Part shown: piece by piece, positions 1 to 11,296 of the stretch
How the letters are laid out: each line of letters begins with the position of its first letter
Numbering within the stretch: the first letter of the stretch is position 1
Source: Owenia fusiformis
Lineage: Eukaryota > Annelida > Polychaeta > Sabellida > Oweniidae
Direction: 5' to 3'
DNA length: 64,000 bases
Assembly (NCBI GenBank): GCA_903813345.2
Contig: CAIIXF020000008.1
Coordinates: forward strand, 15,730,822-15,794,821
The notes under the pieces: generated by a model
Told to the model about the DNA's origin: nothing
Database searches by the model: none
The model's input: the letters and a program-made list of their open reading frames with translations, nothing else
Program-made: the position numbers and the translations under genes

Positions 1-312
1 TCTTCTTCGCTTGCACCATTCTCACCACTATAGGTAGGTATATCATAATTTCCTGTTATGCAATGAATTAAGGATTATAGAGACTCACAAATAGGGTCAG
101 TGGACATAATGATTATGTCACACATACTTTTAAATAAGTGCTGTACCGGTAATGCCTTGGTCACATTTGCTCCAATTTTCACTATGATGATGTGATAGAT
201 GTGATGAATGAATGAAACAATGTTAGGAGAACTTATTGAGCCAGTCTAGTTTAATGTTCGTAGGGTGAATATGGGACTTGTCCTGTACCCTAACAGGGGA
301 AACACTCTCATA

Positions 313-706
313 GATCCTAAAAGATCCTCACAGGTGAAAGACCCTCAAGGGCAAAAGATCCTTACAGGTGAAAGACCCTCAAGGGCAAAAGATCCTTACA
401 GGTGAAAGACCCTCAAGGGTGAAAGATCCTTACAGGTGAAAGACCCTCAAGGGCAAAAGATCCTCACAGGTGGAAGACCCTCAAGGGTGAAAGATCCTTA
501 CAGGTGAAAGACCTTCAAGGGCAAAAGATCCTCACAGGTGAAAGACCCTCAAGGGTGAAAGATCCTTACAGGTGAAAGACCTTCAAGGGCAAAAGATCCT
601 CACAGGTGAAAGACCCTCAAGGGTGAAAGATCCTTACAGGTGAAAGACCCTCAAGGGCAAAAGATCCTTACAGGTGAAAGACCCTCAAGGGCAAAACACT
701 CTCACT
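313..706. repeat. 34-bp minisatellite, about 11 copies
   Basis: A tandem array with a 34 bp period is visible directly. Each unit carries AAAGATCCTTACAGGTG followed by AAAGACCCTCAAGGG. Units alternate between two subtypes, one with GGGCAAAAGATCC and one with GGGTGAAAGATCC, and between CTTACAGG and CTCACAGG. This alternation suggests that the array grew by duplicating a two-unit block. No coding function is apparent. Confidence 0.9.
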
Positions 707-3668
707 TGTAAAAGGGATTAAGGGGGTGTATCTCATACTGTTAAACCAATGAATTCCTTTACGTCATATGTAATACCATGATGAATCAAGGTGCGTGTAT
801 CTGGTTGTGTGATTGCATGATTTTTTTATTGTGGCATCACATAGCTACATCAAACGTTCATCAGACCTTAGCACAGGATTTCATTATGTGATTTCATTAA
901 CTATTAAATAGAATTCAAGATGGAAATTACTTCATTTCTTGCATCCTGAAACTTCCCCATGACCTTATCATAACATTAGCTTATAGTTTACCATTTTCCA
1001 TACTCATACATAATCTGACCATTGTTTACAAAAGCAGATACATCATTATGATAAACTGCTCATAATAACTTATCGTCAAAGATGATTGATGAAGTTGAAA
1101 TTTTCTTGAAAACCTTCCCACACCATTCTGTGAGCAGCTGTTCTATATTCTCATTGCATATTGTATGTGACTACATAATATGTATGAAAGCTTGTTTAGA
1201 AATTGGAAGAACTGTGAAGTAGGAAAATATAAAATGAATAACATGAAATTAATCAATATCTTTTAAGATGGATACTGTAAACTTTGTAAGGATTTCGCTT
1301 ACTTCTTTCTTGCTTAAATTCGTGAATTTGTGAATTTAAACTTTGCATATCCATAATTCTGCAATTTGTATCAATTGACAAAATTATGAAATTCTTGAGA
1401 ACATATCAAACAAAAGAAAAAAAATATAGCATTCGGATTCCTAAAATTATGTGAATATTACATGTTCTACAGTAATATTGCCATACGAGGGAGTTGAAGA
1501 GAAAAATAACTTTATCAGAAATCATAAGGGATCATATTTGATCATCACATTAATGAAACTCAATGAACCATATCGATGAGCAAAATCCAAAGCAGCTCTA
1601 TGACGCAGTTTGCCAAATATAAAAAATGAGTAAAACCAATTGTTCAAAAGCTGACCAAAGAAAATGTTTCTAAAATGCCTAATTCGAAAATAATGCCAAT
1701 GCAGTGGATCATCTACACTGGATGGCATTAGAACATCATACAATTCACTACTTATAAATATTTCATTCAATGAAGTAAGCCATAAGGGTTCAAGAAAAAT
1801 GATATTTGAATGTCCCAGCTTGGTAAATCTAACCTCTTTGAAAAGAACTTTACCAGTCACCTAATCATCTCAATTAGGTTTCAGATGAATAAGGCAATGA
1901 GATTTCCTCAGGACATATAAATCCACACCACTTTGTAATGGAATCAAAATTTGGTTATAGAGCTAGAAATTGAGTTGTTTTATTCATGGATAGTATCAGT
2001 TTTGCAATGAACTGAATTTTAAGTAATGTGATCATTTATTTATGATGTCACCATGACCTTGTCAAGAATCAAATAATTTCAATAAATCAAACTAGTTGAT
2101 CAAATTGTCCTCCATCAATGCTGTTAACTATTAACCATGAAACAATAATTGCTTTTTTCAATTTATTTCTTCGTCAATGTGATGTAATAAATGAAATGTT
2201 AAGCCACATTGGGATTCTGTTCATTCAACAAATATGAGAGCGCTAGATTGAGAAACAACAATTCTTTAATATTGCTTGTTTGATTGAGTTACCTAATTTT
2301 GATAGTCTTCAACCAAACACAATTATACCACAACATATCACACTATAGTTTGGTTCTTTAGTAGAGTACCACAACCACAGGACCACAACATACAGCTTTT
2401 CTGTCTGGTGTACCACTTCCAAATGTTTTCATTTTGCTTCTTTAAAAAGAACTGAACATCTTCAATACTAGACTTTGGGATACCCTTTATGATATATTTT
2501 TCAGGATGTGCATCTGGAATATAATCATATTAATGGAACTACAGCTTTACAGCAATATAGTACATGTACCTGTACATTTTCTATATGTTTTAGACTAGAC
2601 TGTATTAATTGGAAGATATATATATCTGTATTAAACCTGGAAAATTGATTTTGAGTCTTAACAAATTGAATCAATATTTATATCCTTTAGTTATTATATC
2701 TCTGCCATCCTGAGTAATAAAATATGTAAGATTCAATAATAAAAGTGATGATTTTAAGAACAGATCAAGAAAAAGAAACACAATACCACAGATCGTAGAC
2801 TATAGAAAAGGCTGTGCTCAGATGTATTAATGTATCAAAGCAACATAAACTGCATACCAAAAGATTTAAGGATTTAAGCCCTGAACTCGGAATGACTATT
2901 CCTTGAAGGTGTTGCTTTCCAAATTTTGCATGAGATGAGCATCATGTAGTGTTAATTTTAGGAAACAACGCCATGTCTCTTGAAGTATACAAAATCACTA
3001 AAAGAACATATTTTCAATGAAACTTTCAATTTCAATCTTGGCAAGTCAACTTGTTACCTTGACAACCACACAAGGAATGACCTTGGATGCGGTGATTGGT
3101 ACACTGTATATAATGCACTGCAGTTATATGAAACACTGTGTTCGGATTGGACACATCTTGCCCAGCTATGTCTGAATTATTTTTAAAATGTCAAGTTTTC
3201 ATTACAAGTACATGAGTGAGGCAAGTATTTTCTATACAACACTTACAAGTATACGAGATCAAGCTGAACCTCACATTGAATGATGCATACTGAATGCATT
3301 TATAATTTGAGAATAAATATTATATTTGTTTCTCAAATTAACATATTTCTGATTGGGTCTGCTTCTTTAACATTATAAAATAATTAGAAGGATGAATTAT
3401 GAGATCATCTTGTCCTTTCCCATCCTTATGTCGGTTGTTGATGAGATTATTTTCATAACATTTTTTATTTTCTGCAGAGATATATCCTGAGTGTATTGAA
3501 TATATTCATCCTTGTCAACTCAGTTAATTAAAAAGTGCTTTGTAGTTAAGAATGTTTGCTATATTATTTAAATGATACATGTATGAATGCATGAATATGA
3601 TATTACAGTGGTTTTCCCAAGATTCTCATTTCTACGATTAAGATCAGAATTACATGATTAATGCAAGA
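707..3668. other. Intron or intergenic DNA without a recognised gene
   Basis: AT-rich sequence upstream of the K2P channel exon, probably part of a channel intron because the first half of that protein must lie further left. I looked for the missing channel exon (first transmembrane segment, extracellular cap and first pore helix) on the + strand and did not find it. A 112-codon open frame on the - strand at 1522-1860 resembles no family I know and has no supporting splice context. Confidence 0.5.
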
Positions 3669-3790
3669 GGGTGCAAATAGATTGTCAGGTGGGTGCAAAT
3701 GGATTTTAAGTGGGGGTGAATGGATATTAAGTTGGTGCAAATGGATTTTAAGTGTGTACAAATGGATTTTTAGGCAGGTGCAAGCCTCTT
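3669..3790. repeat. Degenerate 26-27 bp tandem repeat upstream of K2P exon
   Basis: About five imperfect units built on GGTGCAAATGGATTTTAAGT lie just before the K2P exon at 3914. Units differ by substitutions and small indels. The array ends about 120 bp before the splice acceptor. Confidence 0.7.
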
Positions 3791-3913
3791 TAAGTTTACA
3801 AAATCTAAAGTGGGTGTAATGCCCACTTGCTTCAGTGCTTGGAAGGAGATCGCTGCATCATATATTAATTGTACTATCTAGTAGCATCCAAAATGTTATT
3901 TTGTGTTTTTCAG

Positions 3914-4312
3914 GTTACGGACACGTAACTCCATTATCCGAGGGTGGGAAGGTATTCTGTATCGTATATGCTGCAATTGGGATTCCGCTCACACTAATCA
4001 TGTTAACAGCAATCGTTGAACGCTGCATGATTGTCACATCCAAACTCCTTGGTTGGTTGAATCAGAGACTCGGTCACAGTCATACCCAATTCCAAATAAG
4101 GCTTATACATCTCACAATCATCGCATTCACCCTCATCCTCTTCATGTTCCTGGTACCAGCAGCAATCCTCATGACCTTGGAACACGAGTGGGACTTTCTT
4201 GATGCGTTCTATTATTGTTTTATCTCCCTAACGACTATAGGATTAGGGGACTACATCCCTGGGGACCAGCTGCATCAGCAATATAGGGCACTTTATAAAG
4301 TAGCCACAACAG
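3914..4312 (+). CDS. KCNK1: K2P channel exon: pore 1 filter to pore 2
   Basis: 399 bp exon. The acceptor is a pyrimidine-rich TTTTTCAG ending at 3913 and the donor is AG|GTAATA at 4313. It enters in phase 1, the first Gly of GYG being split, and leaves in phase 1. An open frame continues upstream of 3914 to 3835, but that stretch is intronic by homology. The antisense frame at 4003-4185 is a shadow of this exon. Confidence 0.9.
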
Positions 4313-7300
4313 GTAATACTTTTTATACTTTATTTTGCTCCCATCCTTACCTGCTCATTGTCTTCCCAAGAAAAGGTTGTAAAATAGATAAACGGTTGTT
4401 ATAAAGGGTAGGATTACATCAAGGCAGCCACACCCTTACCATCTCTGTACTTTTAGATGCAACAGAAGATGCTATAAGTATCAAAATGGGAGGATAATAA
4501 GAGCACTCCTTAAACTTGCCACCACAGTAATGTTAATGTTGTTGTGTTTATGATCCTCCATCCCCATCCCTGTGTTAGCCTTGTATCAACCCTCTGTGTT
4601 GTCCCCCCCCCTTTCTCTCTTTAACAAATCATAGAGATGAATTAGGAGGGGGGGGGGGGTGGCCAGAGACGATGCAAGGCTTCTTACGAATGTGATTTAT
4701 TGGTGAAGTAATTTATGCTCCCTATTCTTGTTGTTTCATAATATGAAATATGCAATAAATGAAGTTGGGTTTATTGACAGGTATTTAGCAATCTAAGCAT
4801 GAAGAGGAGGGAAAACCCCATGATTCAATTGATGACATACGATTTCCTCCTTCGGGCACCTCCTTTCCCAGAAGAACTTACCCTCCATCTTGGTTTTTAA
4901 GGTTTTCAAATTGACCTAGGTTTAAACCAATCAACGATCGACTCGCTAAACCAATCAGCGACGCGACGATGTCATCTCAATACAGATTTACATTATAAGC
5001 GTATGTCATCTTTGAACCCTGGGGTTTCTCCCCCTCTTCTAAGCATGGAAATTATTTTTCCTTATTTTGACCAGCTTTGATTTGAAAACACTGTTGTACA
5101 TAAAGTAATTGATGAAATATGACATGAGCAAACTGGGGATGGGCTTATTAACGTGTCAAACTGGAGATGTGCTGATTAAAGTGTCAAGTGTCAATCTATT
5201 AATTCAAATACATGATCGCATAGATTGGTTATTTCCTGGTTTAATCAGAAAATTCTCCTTTGTAAAAAACAGCATAGAACTGATGGTAACCATATTATTT
5301 GTACAAGCTTGCAGGAAGTTTCACCAGCTATTATTTTTGATAAGATACTTTATATAGTTTACTCATCAATTTCATAGCATTATTGAATGACTGGTGCAAT
5401 ATAAGTCCATCTACAGCTATAGCTTGTTTAATATCTAGTTTTCTTTCAGAGATAGAGTTGATGCCATGGCACCCGCAATGTACTAACTATTCATGTATAT
5501 TATGGTGTTAATTTAGAGTGTTAATTATAAGGGTGAGAATGTACATATAATTTACACTCCCTGTACACTCCCCTCCAAAAGTTTGGTAACAACTGCCACA
5601 TTGGACCATGTATCTTTAAGTCGAAATGCTTTTAGTTTAGCCTCCAGAAAATACATTTGTTAATATGAAAGCCTGTTTATGAAAGATATTTTCAACTTGA
5701 TGTAATTGAGGATTTAATTTAAAAAAAGGTATTTTAACATGTTATACCTTGGGTATTCAGTGTTTCCAAACTGTTTGAGGGGGTGTACATTAAATTGGTT
5801 TCAGGTAGGCTTGCATTGAGAAATATTAATTTCTGTATTTCATCATTCAGAATATGTTATCATGGCATTTATACAAGTACTATACTGTAGAGGTTACCCT
5901 CATAAATGAACAATAATTAATATGATAGCAGAAAACATAGCTGAAAACCATCAATTTACTGATATGTGAAGTAAGATCAAAAGATGTAAAACAAACATTT
6001 TGAATACCATTCTGTCAATTTCAACAAAATATTTGATCTAACATGTTCCATGCAATCAAGCAGATACATTATGTTTCTATTTATATATTGCTGAAGGTTT
6101 TTGAACTCCTAATTTCTAAAGAGAAAGCCCCATCATGCTTTGTTAATGGAATTCTCTACTTTTGATGATCTTTACAATGGTGCACAACACCAAGATCTGA
6201 AATATTTTTATAATATATATCATCTATCAAATAATATTCATTTTTAAACTTGTGTATTGTTTTTTTGGCCCAACCTGTATATATATGACCATAGAGGGGA
6301 GTGCTTATATACAGTATAGTGGACACCCTGTAATAATATAACATATTAGATAATATGATCAAATTAAAAATGTGTCATGTGCTAATTAGCACATATCATA
6401 TGTACCATTATTATAGTATATTATAGTGTTATATTTCACCTCACTGTGGCCAGAAGCTTCAGTTTGGACTTATTTCTGAAAGCCATGGCCTTCTACAATA
6501 TTACATATAAGATATAGTGTGCAAACCTATAGTGTGCAAACCTAACATATATCTCACCCACGCAGTTATAGAATAACATACAATTGCTACTACTCCAATA
6601 TCTCATGTTGTTTATCTATCATTTTACATTGTATATATTATTAAAACATGCCATATGTTCAAAGCCTTCATTGAGATGATATCATTTATTAACGCAGGTC
6701 CGCATGATGAGAATTTTGATATCATTTTCCTATTATATATATTAATCATGGTGGCGAACAGTGAGCCGTTACACAGCTTATGTGACAGCTACTTAAAGGC
6801 AGAATCAGATCTATGGGGGTGACAAAATTACAAGCAACATGTTCAATTGACCTACCAATCTGTTCCTTACAATCTCAAATAAAATACAATATCTCCCAAA
6901 AGATCTTCGATATATAAAAAATTGGTGAAGTTATAATGGATTCAAGGTGCAAAAATGGGTGAAAAATGTTTAAATTCTCCCAAATAATAAGAATGGTAAC
7001 CATTCTTATAGAAAAATAACACATTATTGTAAAAATCTTTAGTTTTCCTGAAATAAAGTGTGCACTTTGGGGATTTTTAGAAAATAGACATGAAAAGGAA
7101 TGACATAAGCCAGAAATATTTTAAAACTGAAACAATTTTTTGTTAGGCTGCTCGCTATCTCCGATTCTCTCTTTAAGGGGTGGGTGGTTGTTCTCAGTAG
7201 TTTCTTCTTCAGTTCTCATTTAGGAGTCCTTGGGATATACATGTACCATGATGCTAAGCCTCAGCAAACTATGTTCCATAGTTATTGATTTTCTATTTTG

Positions 7301-9810
7301 GAAGTTATAAAAAGATAATAAACTCTAAGCCCAGTGTCATTAAAATCTCATCAATTGACCATTTGACATGGAAAGTTTAAAAAGATTATTACACAGGCTG
7401 GAGATTGCCAGCTGCTTTAAAACTTGGCCAATCTTTATTACAGTTATGTCATTTTGATAAATGGAACCGTGAAATTGCAGAAAGCCTCTTGTTTTAGTAA
7501 AAGTGTCTTGATTAGCAATTTTCATACAGGGAATTGAATATGTTTAATAATATAAACCATTGCCCAGTCATTTGGTATTAAGTTTAACTAAAATGTTTCT
7601 TCAATAACGTAAAAGTTTACAATTGCATCCTCATCTTACAAAAACATGAATGCATGCACATGTACATCAAAAGGAAACAAATTCAAACAATTAGTCTTAT
7701 GTTTCAGATTTACACAAAAATATAGATAATATCTTCTTGACTTAAATCTTATCTTTTCTGTGAAAATCAGTAAAATCAAAATATGGGCTTCAACTAGTTT
7801 GAGTTTATTTTCTTAATTTTGAGTTGTACTTTACAAACAAGATCCTTTAAGAATATGACTGTTGCTAAAGTTTAGGTTTAAGGTTTATGGCTAGGTTTAT
7901 TAAAAAGTGAATTATATCTGTTAATGTAAATAAGGGCATAACTTGGAAAAGGCATCCTACACAATTGTTGACTCTTTTTCTTGATGTAATGTAATGAAAT
8001 TCCCATGGTTCAAGGATGGGCCTGATGTAATTTAGGTTCGATTAAATGTTTTACATCCATTAGAAGGGGATAACTTCAAACACATATACCATTATCAAAG
8101 ACTCTTGGCAAGGGCTATCTATGGGCCTTAGTGTAATCTACATTCAAGAATATCATGCCATAAATCACCCACAAATCATTTAGTCCTGTGCTTATATCCT
8201 TTGATAGTATAGTCAGATACCGGGATATGGATTTTATCATATTTTCTAAAAAATAGTACCATATTTTACCATATTTTCTAAAAGAAAGCAATATTACTGA
8301 ACAAAATACTTCTGTTCAGCAGTACTGACTCTCACCTTAAAATTATGTTATTGTGTAGATGTAGATTGCAATTGATATGCCCTCTGTGACCCTTCCCCCA
8401 TTTCTGCATTAAGTGAAAGTAATGCAATATTGTCAGCAACTAATAACCAAATTGAATATCTCAATAAAAAAATATATCTAGTTTCTTCTTGGAATTGTAC
8501 TTTGTGCAATATCTTTTTCTTTGAATTTCATAGGCATGACAGACTACAGGGGAGGTCACGTCCATAGGGAAAGGATGAGAATCGATATGGTGAACTTTTT
8601 GAACACACGTTTCTCTTATGTCAGTCATCAAAACATTCTGAAAATTTTACACATTGTCAATCTAATGGTCATCTTTTGAATGGTAACAATATACAGTAAT
8701 CTGAAATAGATACATGTATATACTTTTCTCTATATTGTTTTGGGGATTTTTGTTTTAATTTTTTGAATACTTTTTGTTAAATCAACCAAAATTTCCTCTG
8801 TATAACTATAATATTGAGAGGTCTAAGAAAATGTTGTATATTCTATTTTGTTCCAACAAGTTTTGGAAAGATATTTTATTTCATTCTCAAGAATTGGTAA
8901 AAAGGAACAAAAATCAATTGCACTAAAAAACAAAGAATTTTAACAAAAAGAGTTATGTAAAATATATATAAATAATTTTCACATTAGATTGCTGTCAATT
9001 AGTCAAAATTGCATAAAGGACTGTGTTTTTTACAGAACATTCTCAATAATTGGTTTAAGAGAAAAACATTGTTGAATTCAGTTCACCACATCGATACCAA
9101 TCCTTTACAGTAACCAAGGGAGACCCCTTAATAGTGAACACCTTTTTTTGTAAACTCACTTTCTTGAAGGATACTGCATTGATTTAAAAACACCATGTGT
9201 AGTGAACACCTAATAAGTAAACACATTTTCTGTTTTCAAAGGGATTGATTATAAACAAGATATTAGTGAATAACAACAAATGGTTAGTTGTATTAATTAG
9301 TTATTGTTTCTGTCTTGCAGACTATGTACAGGTTGGTCTAGTAATTATGATGCATATTTGTACTTTGCAAAGTTATTGTTTCTGTCTTGCAGGCTATCTA
9401 CAGGTTGGTCTAGTAAGTATGATGCATATTTGTACTTTGCAAAGTTATTGTTTCTGTCTTGCAGGCTATCTACAGGTTGGTCTAGTAAGTATGATGCATA
9501 TTTGTATGTTGTTTGTTGCATATTTGTGCATTTTTTAAAGTAAAATATTAATTAGTTATTGTCACATTTTCCAGGTTACCTACTGGTGGGTCTAGTCATG
9601 ATGATGCTTCTCCTCACAACAATATACGATATTCCTGAACTCAATCTTGGTCTTCATTTCTACATGAAGAAAGACGAGGTTGATGAGGAGAAGGTGCATT
9701 TAAGATCAGGAGAGGAGCCGGCGTGTAAATATACAGAGCAAATAAACAAATCTTATCAGGGAGATTCTGTCACAACACCGGACTCACCAAAAGTGCAATC
9801 AAAAGATTAA
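3914..9810 (+). CDS. KCNK1: Two-pore-domain potassium channel, TWIK-1 (KCNK1)-like, 3' part
   Basis: Background potassium-leak channel subunit of the plasma membrane; K2P channels are dimers with two pore loops per chain. Two exons are seen, 3914-4312 and 9575-9810, joined in phase 1 and giving about 211 residues to the TAA at 9808-9810. The first starts inside the GYG filter of pore loop 1 (GYGHVTPLSEGGK), the conserved K2P intron position. It continues through TM2, TM3 and pore loop 2 (TTIGLGDYIPGD, filter GLG). The last exon gives TM4 (GYLLVGLVMMMLLLTTIY) and a cytosolic tail with FYMKKDEVDEEKVHL, close to the vertebrate TWIK-1 tail. The PAAI..LE.EWDFLDAFYYCFISL stretch also fits KCNK1 better than KCNK6. 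The N-terminus, TM1 and the cap are outside the window. The orthology to KCNK1 rather than a pre-duplication TWIK ancestor is inference. Confidence 0.88.
4802..5038. mobile_element. MITE-like element with 9-bp target-site duplication
   Basis: About 237 bp bounded by imperfect terminal inverted repeats of roughly 40 bp. The left arm starts AAGAGGAGGGAAAACCCC and the right arm ends GGGGTTTCTCCCCCTCTT; both arms share GATGACATACG at their inner edge. The direct repeat CTAAGCATG flanks it at 4793-4801 and 5039-5047. There is no transposase frame, so it is non-autonomous. A duplication of 8-9 bp fits hAT or Mutator-type transposons. It sits in the K2P intron. Confidence 0.75.
5048..9300. other. 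K2P intron, mostly unique AT-rich DNA
   Basis: No exon was recognised between the two K2P exons. The stretch holds one inverted-repeat element (5562-5789, separate entry), isolated transposon-end-like motifs near 6250 and 6320, and a short direct repeat TATAGTGTGCAAACC at about 6512-6541. The remaining short open frames lack homology and splice context. Confidence 0.5.
5562..5789. mobile_element. Short inverted-repeat element (MITE-like)
   Basis: About 228 bp with imperfect inverted repeats of roughly 29 bp at the ends. The left arm begins TGTACACTCCCCTCCAAAAG and runs into TTTGGTAAC; the right arm is TGTTTCCAAACTGTTTGAGG followed by GGGTGTACA. No coding capacity is seen and no clear target-site duplication was found, so the exact ends are uncertain. 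Confidence 0.55.
9301..9510 (+). repeat. 72-bp tandem copies of the K2P last-exon splice acceptor
   Basis: Three head-to-tail units start at 9301, 9373 and 9445. Each carries TTATTGTTTCTGTCTTGCAG followed by a close relative of the first coding bases of the true last exon (GCTATCTACAGGTTGGTCTA against GTTACCTACTGGTGGGTCTA at 9575). Copies 2 and 3 also contain a consensus donor GTAAGTATG. The flank TATTAATTAGTTATTG occurs before copy 1 and again before the true acceptor. The unit is 24 codons long, so the frame stays open over all three copies to a stop at 9536-9538. Confidence 0.85.
9575..9810 (+). CDS. KCNK1: K2P channel last coding exon: TM4 and C-tail
   Basis: 236 bp to the TAA stop, with acceptor TTTTCCAG at 9567-9574. 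It encodes the end of pore-loop 2 linker, TM4 and an acidic, Lys-rich tail ending SPKVQSKD. The 3' untranslated region follows, but its end is not clear; an AATAAA lies near 12579, after a minisatellite, and I do not assign it with confidence. Confidence 0.88.
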
Positions 9811-9884
9811 AGATGGCGTGCATGGTGAAATCTAGCAAGGATGCGATGGACAGCGTGTGTTAAGTTTTGTTATACAGTTTTTAT

Positions 9885-10017
9885 GTCACCACCACATCTG
9901 GTGACATATTGTTCTAGTCTCCAACTTTTTTGTAGACAGTGTTTGGCAGTTGATGTTTGGTATTCTGCATCCTTAATGGCAGGTGGTGACATTTTGCATG
10001 TTAAAAATGCCCCGTTA
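9885..10017 (+). repeat. Dispersed TCACCACC-family element, copy 1
   Basis: Begins TATGTCACCACCACATCTGG, then GTGACATATTGTT, and ends GGTGGTGACATTTTGCATGT. The ends TGTCACCACC and GGTGGTGACA are inverted. Relatives occur at 13014-13245, 18697-18960, 22751-22893, 31363-31500, 38425-38570, 49918 and 51534. This copy lies in or just after the K2P 3' untranslated region. Confidence 0.7.
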
Positions 10018-10487
10018 GTTTTGTCATGTATGTGATTATTTATTCGATAATTTTTGAGTATGAATACAACTAGTTAAACAGAGTGTATTTGTTGTTTTAG
10101 AATTAGACTCCTTCACATACAGTGTACAAGAAAATTGTCAAAATTTTTTATCTGAAGGCATTTTGTTTGTTATTGATGCTGATCTATTTCATCATAGATG
10201 CCCCATGAATATCTTTCTCTGTAGGAAAATACATGGGTGATATCATGTAATAGTTTACACAAGCAAACCCATATATTTATTGGCATCCAATGTTAGGCAT
10301 TGACATGTTCCTGAAGAAAGGCCTTTATAGCAATAGTCAGTTACTAGATATAGTATAAGGACTGGCTTAATATGTTTCATAACCAGGTTACACCATTGCT
10401 CATATAAATCGAATATTTACAAATTTACCATTGATTTCCTCAATTTTAATGCCCTCTCAAATTATAATGAATGGAGATCAGAATGGA

Positions 10488-10523
10488 GACCGGTCTATGA
10501 AAATAATTTTTCATAGACCGGTC
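10488..10523. other. Perfect 16-bp-stem hairpin
   Basis: GACCGGTCTATGAAAA and its exact reverse complement are separated by the four bases TAAT. It lies about 680 bp past the K2P stop codon. If transcribed, it would form a stable stem-loop in the 3' untranslated region. It could equally be a remnant of a foldback insertion. Confidence 0.85.
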
Positions 10524-10964
10524 AGGAAAAATAACAGTTTTCATTTCCCAGGAAATTAATTTCATGTCTTGCACACTTTCTTGCATTTAAAACTTTTATA
10601 ATTTTTATAGAAATGACACTATACTGATTTTTGTGAAATACCCAATATTCCATATATTTGACCAACAGTGTAGATTGGTAGATGTTTTCTCTTGGAAGAT
10701 GATATAATATCAGGAGTCTTCAGGACAGCTTGCTGCAATTCACATGGATTTTGATTTGATTTTCTTGCTGCATGTTCACCATGCAGGGTCACAAAAGGTC
10801 CCATTCCATTTAAAAAATGAAATCTATATATATTTGTGTATATACTGTATTTAAGATTTTGAAATTACTTATTGTTAGGCATATTTTTGTCAAAAATATT
10901 CATTTTAGAATGAAAAATGAAGTTGAGGCAAGATGAATACCTTGGGTGCTCATGTGTATTAATA

Positions 10965-11296
10965 TAGGGTGTCCAAAAATAATACAAAGTTGAATCGTCT
11001 TCAATTTTATTGTATAGATTGGGCTAAATGGAGCAATGAATTAAGTGGTATACTTATATTATATCTATGTCTGATATTTAGTAAAATCATGTTTTCTGGC
11101 AAGGCATGCTCAAACTCCAATTTTTCAAGTATGCATTTCAGAAACTTGATTTCACTAAATTGCTATAGTTCATATGCAATATACCAAGTAAGCCATTGTT
11201 TCCTCTATTTAATGCTCTATATACACCTCCAAGATTCCACCATAATTGAGAAAGTTACTCCAAAATGATTGGTTACATTTTTTGGAGTCACCCTGT
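10965..11296. mobile_element. Non-autonomous element with AGGGTG..CCAAAAA termini
   Basis: The left end TAGGGTGTCCAAAAATA and the right end TTTTTTGGAGTCACCCTGTA are inverted, allowing for a 2 bp gap. Termini of the type CAGGGTGTCCAAAA and TA flanks are typical of Tc1/mariner elements. The 332 bp interior has an open frame of 99 codons without transposase motifs, so this looks like a short derivative. Confidence 0.55.

Noticed and set aside
313-706. CRISPR array
   Set aside because: The 34 bp units are contiguous without unique spacers, and the genome is animal; it is a minisatellite.
1522-1860. 112-codon open frame on the minus strand
   Set aside because: No recognised family, no splice context and no neighbouring exons; length is plausible by chance in non-coding DNA.
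1-3913. Search for the K2P first exon with TM1 and cap
   Set aside because: No frame with the expected TM1 or pore-helix 1 sequence was found; it must lie left of the window.
4003-4185. Antisense frame over the K2P exon
   Set aside because: Shadow of a conserved coding exon on the other strand.
6240-6340. Transposon-end-like words TTTTTTGGCCCAACCTGTA and GGACACCCTGTA
   Set aside because: Both words have the same orientation and only short similarity, so no element with inverted ends could be defined.
9841-10035. 64-codon frame after the K2P stop
   Set aside because: It overlaps a TCACCACC-family repeat and has no homology; likely 3' untranslated or intergenic.
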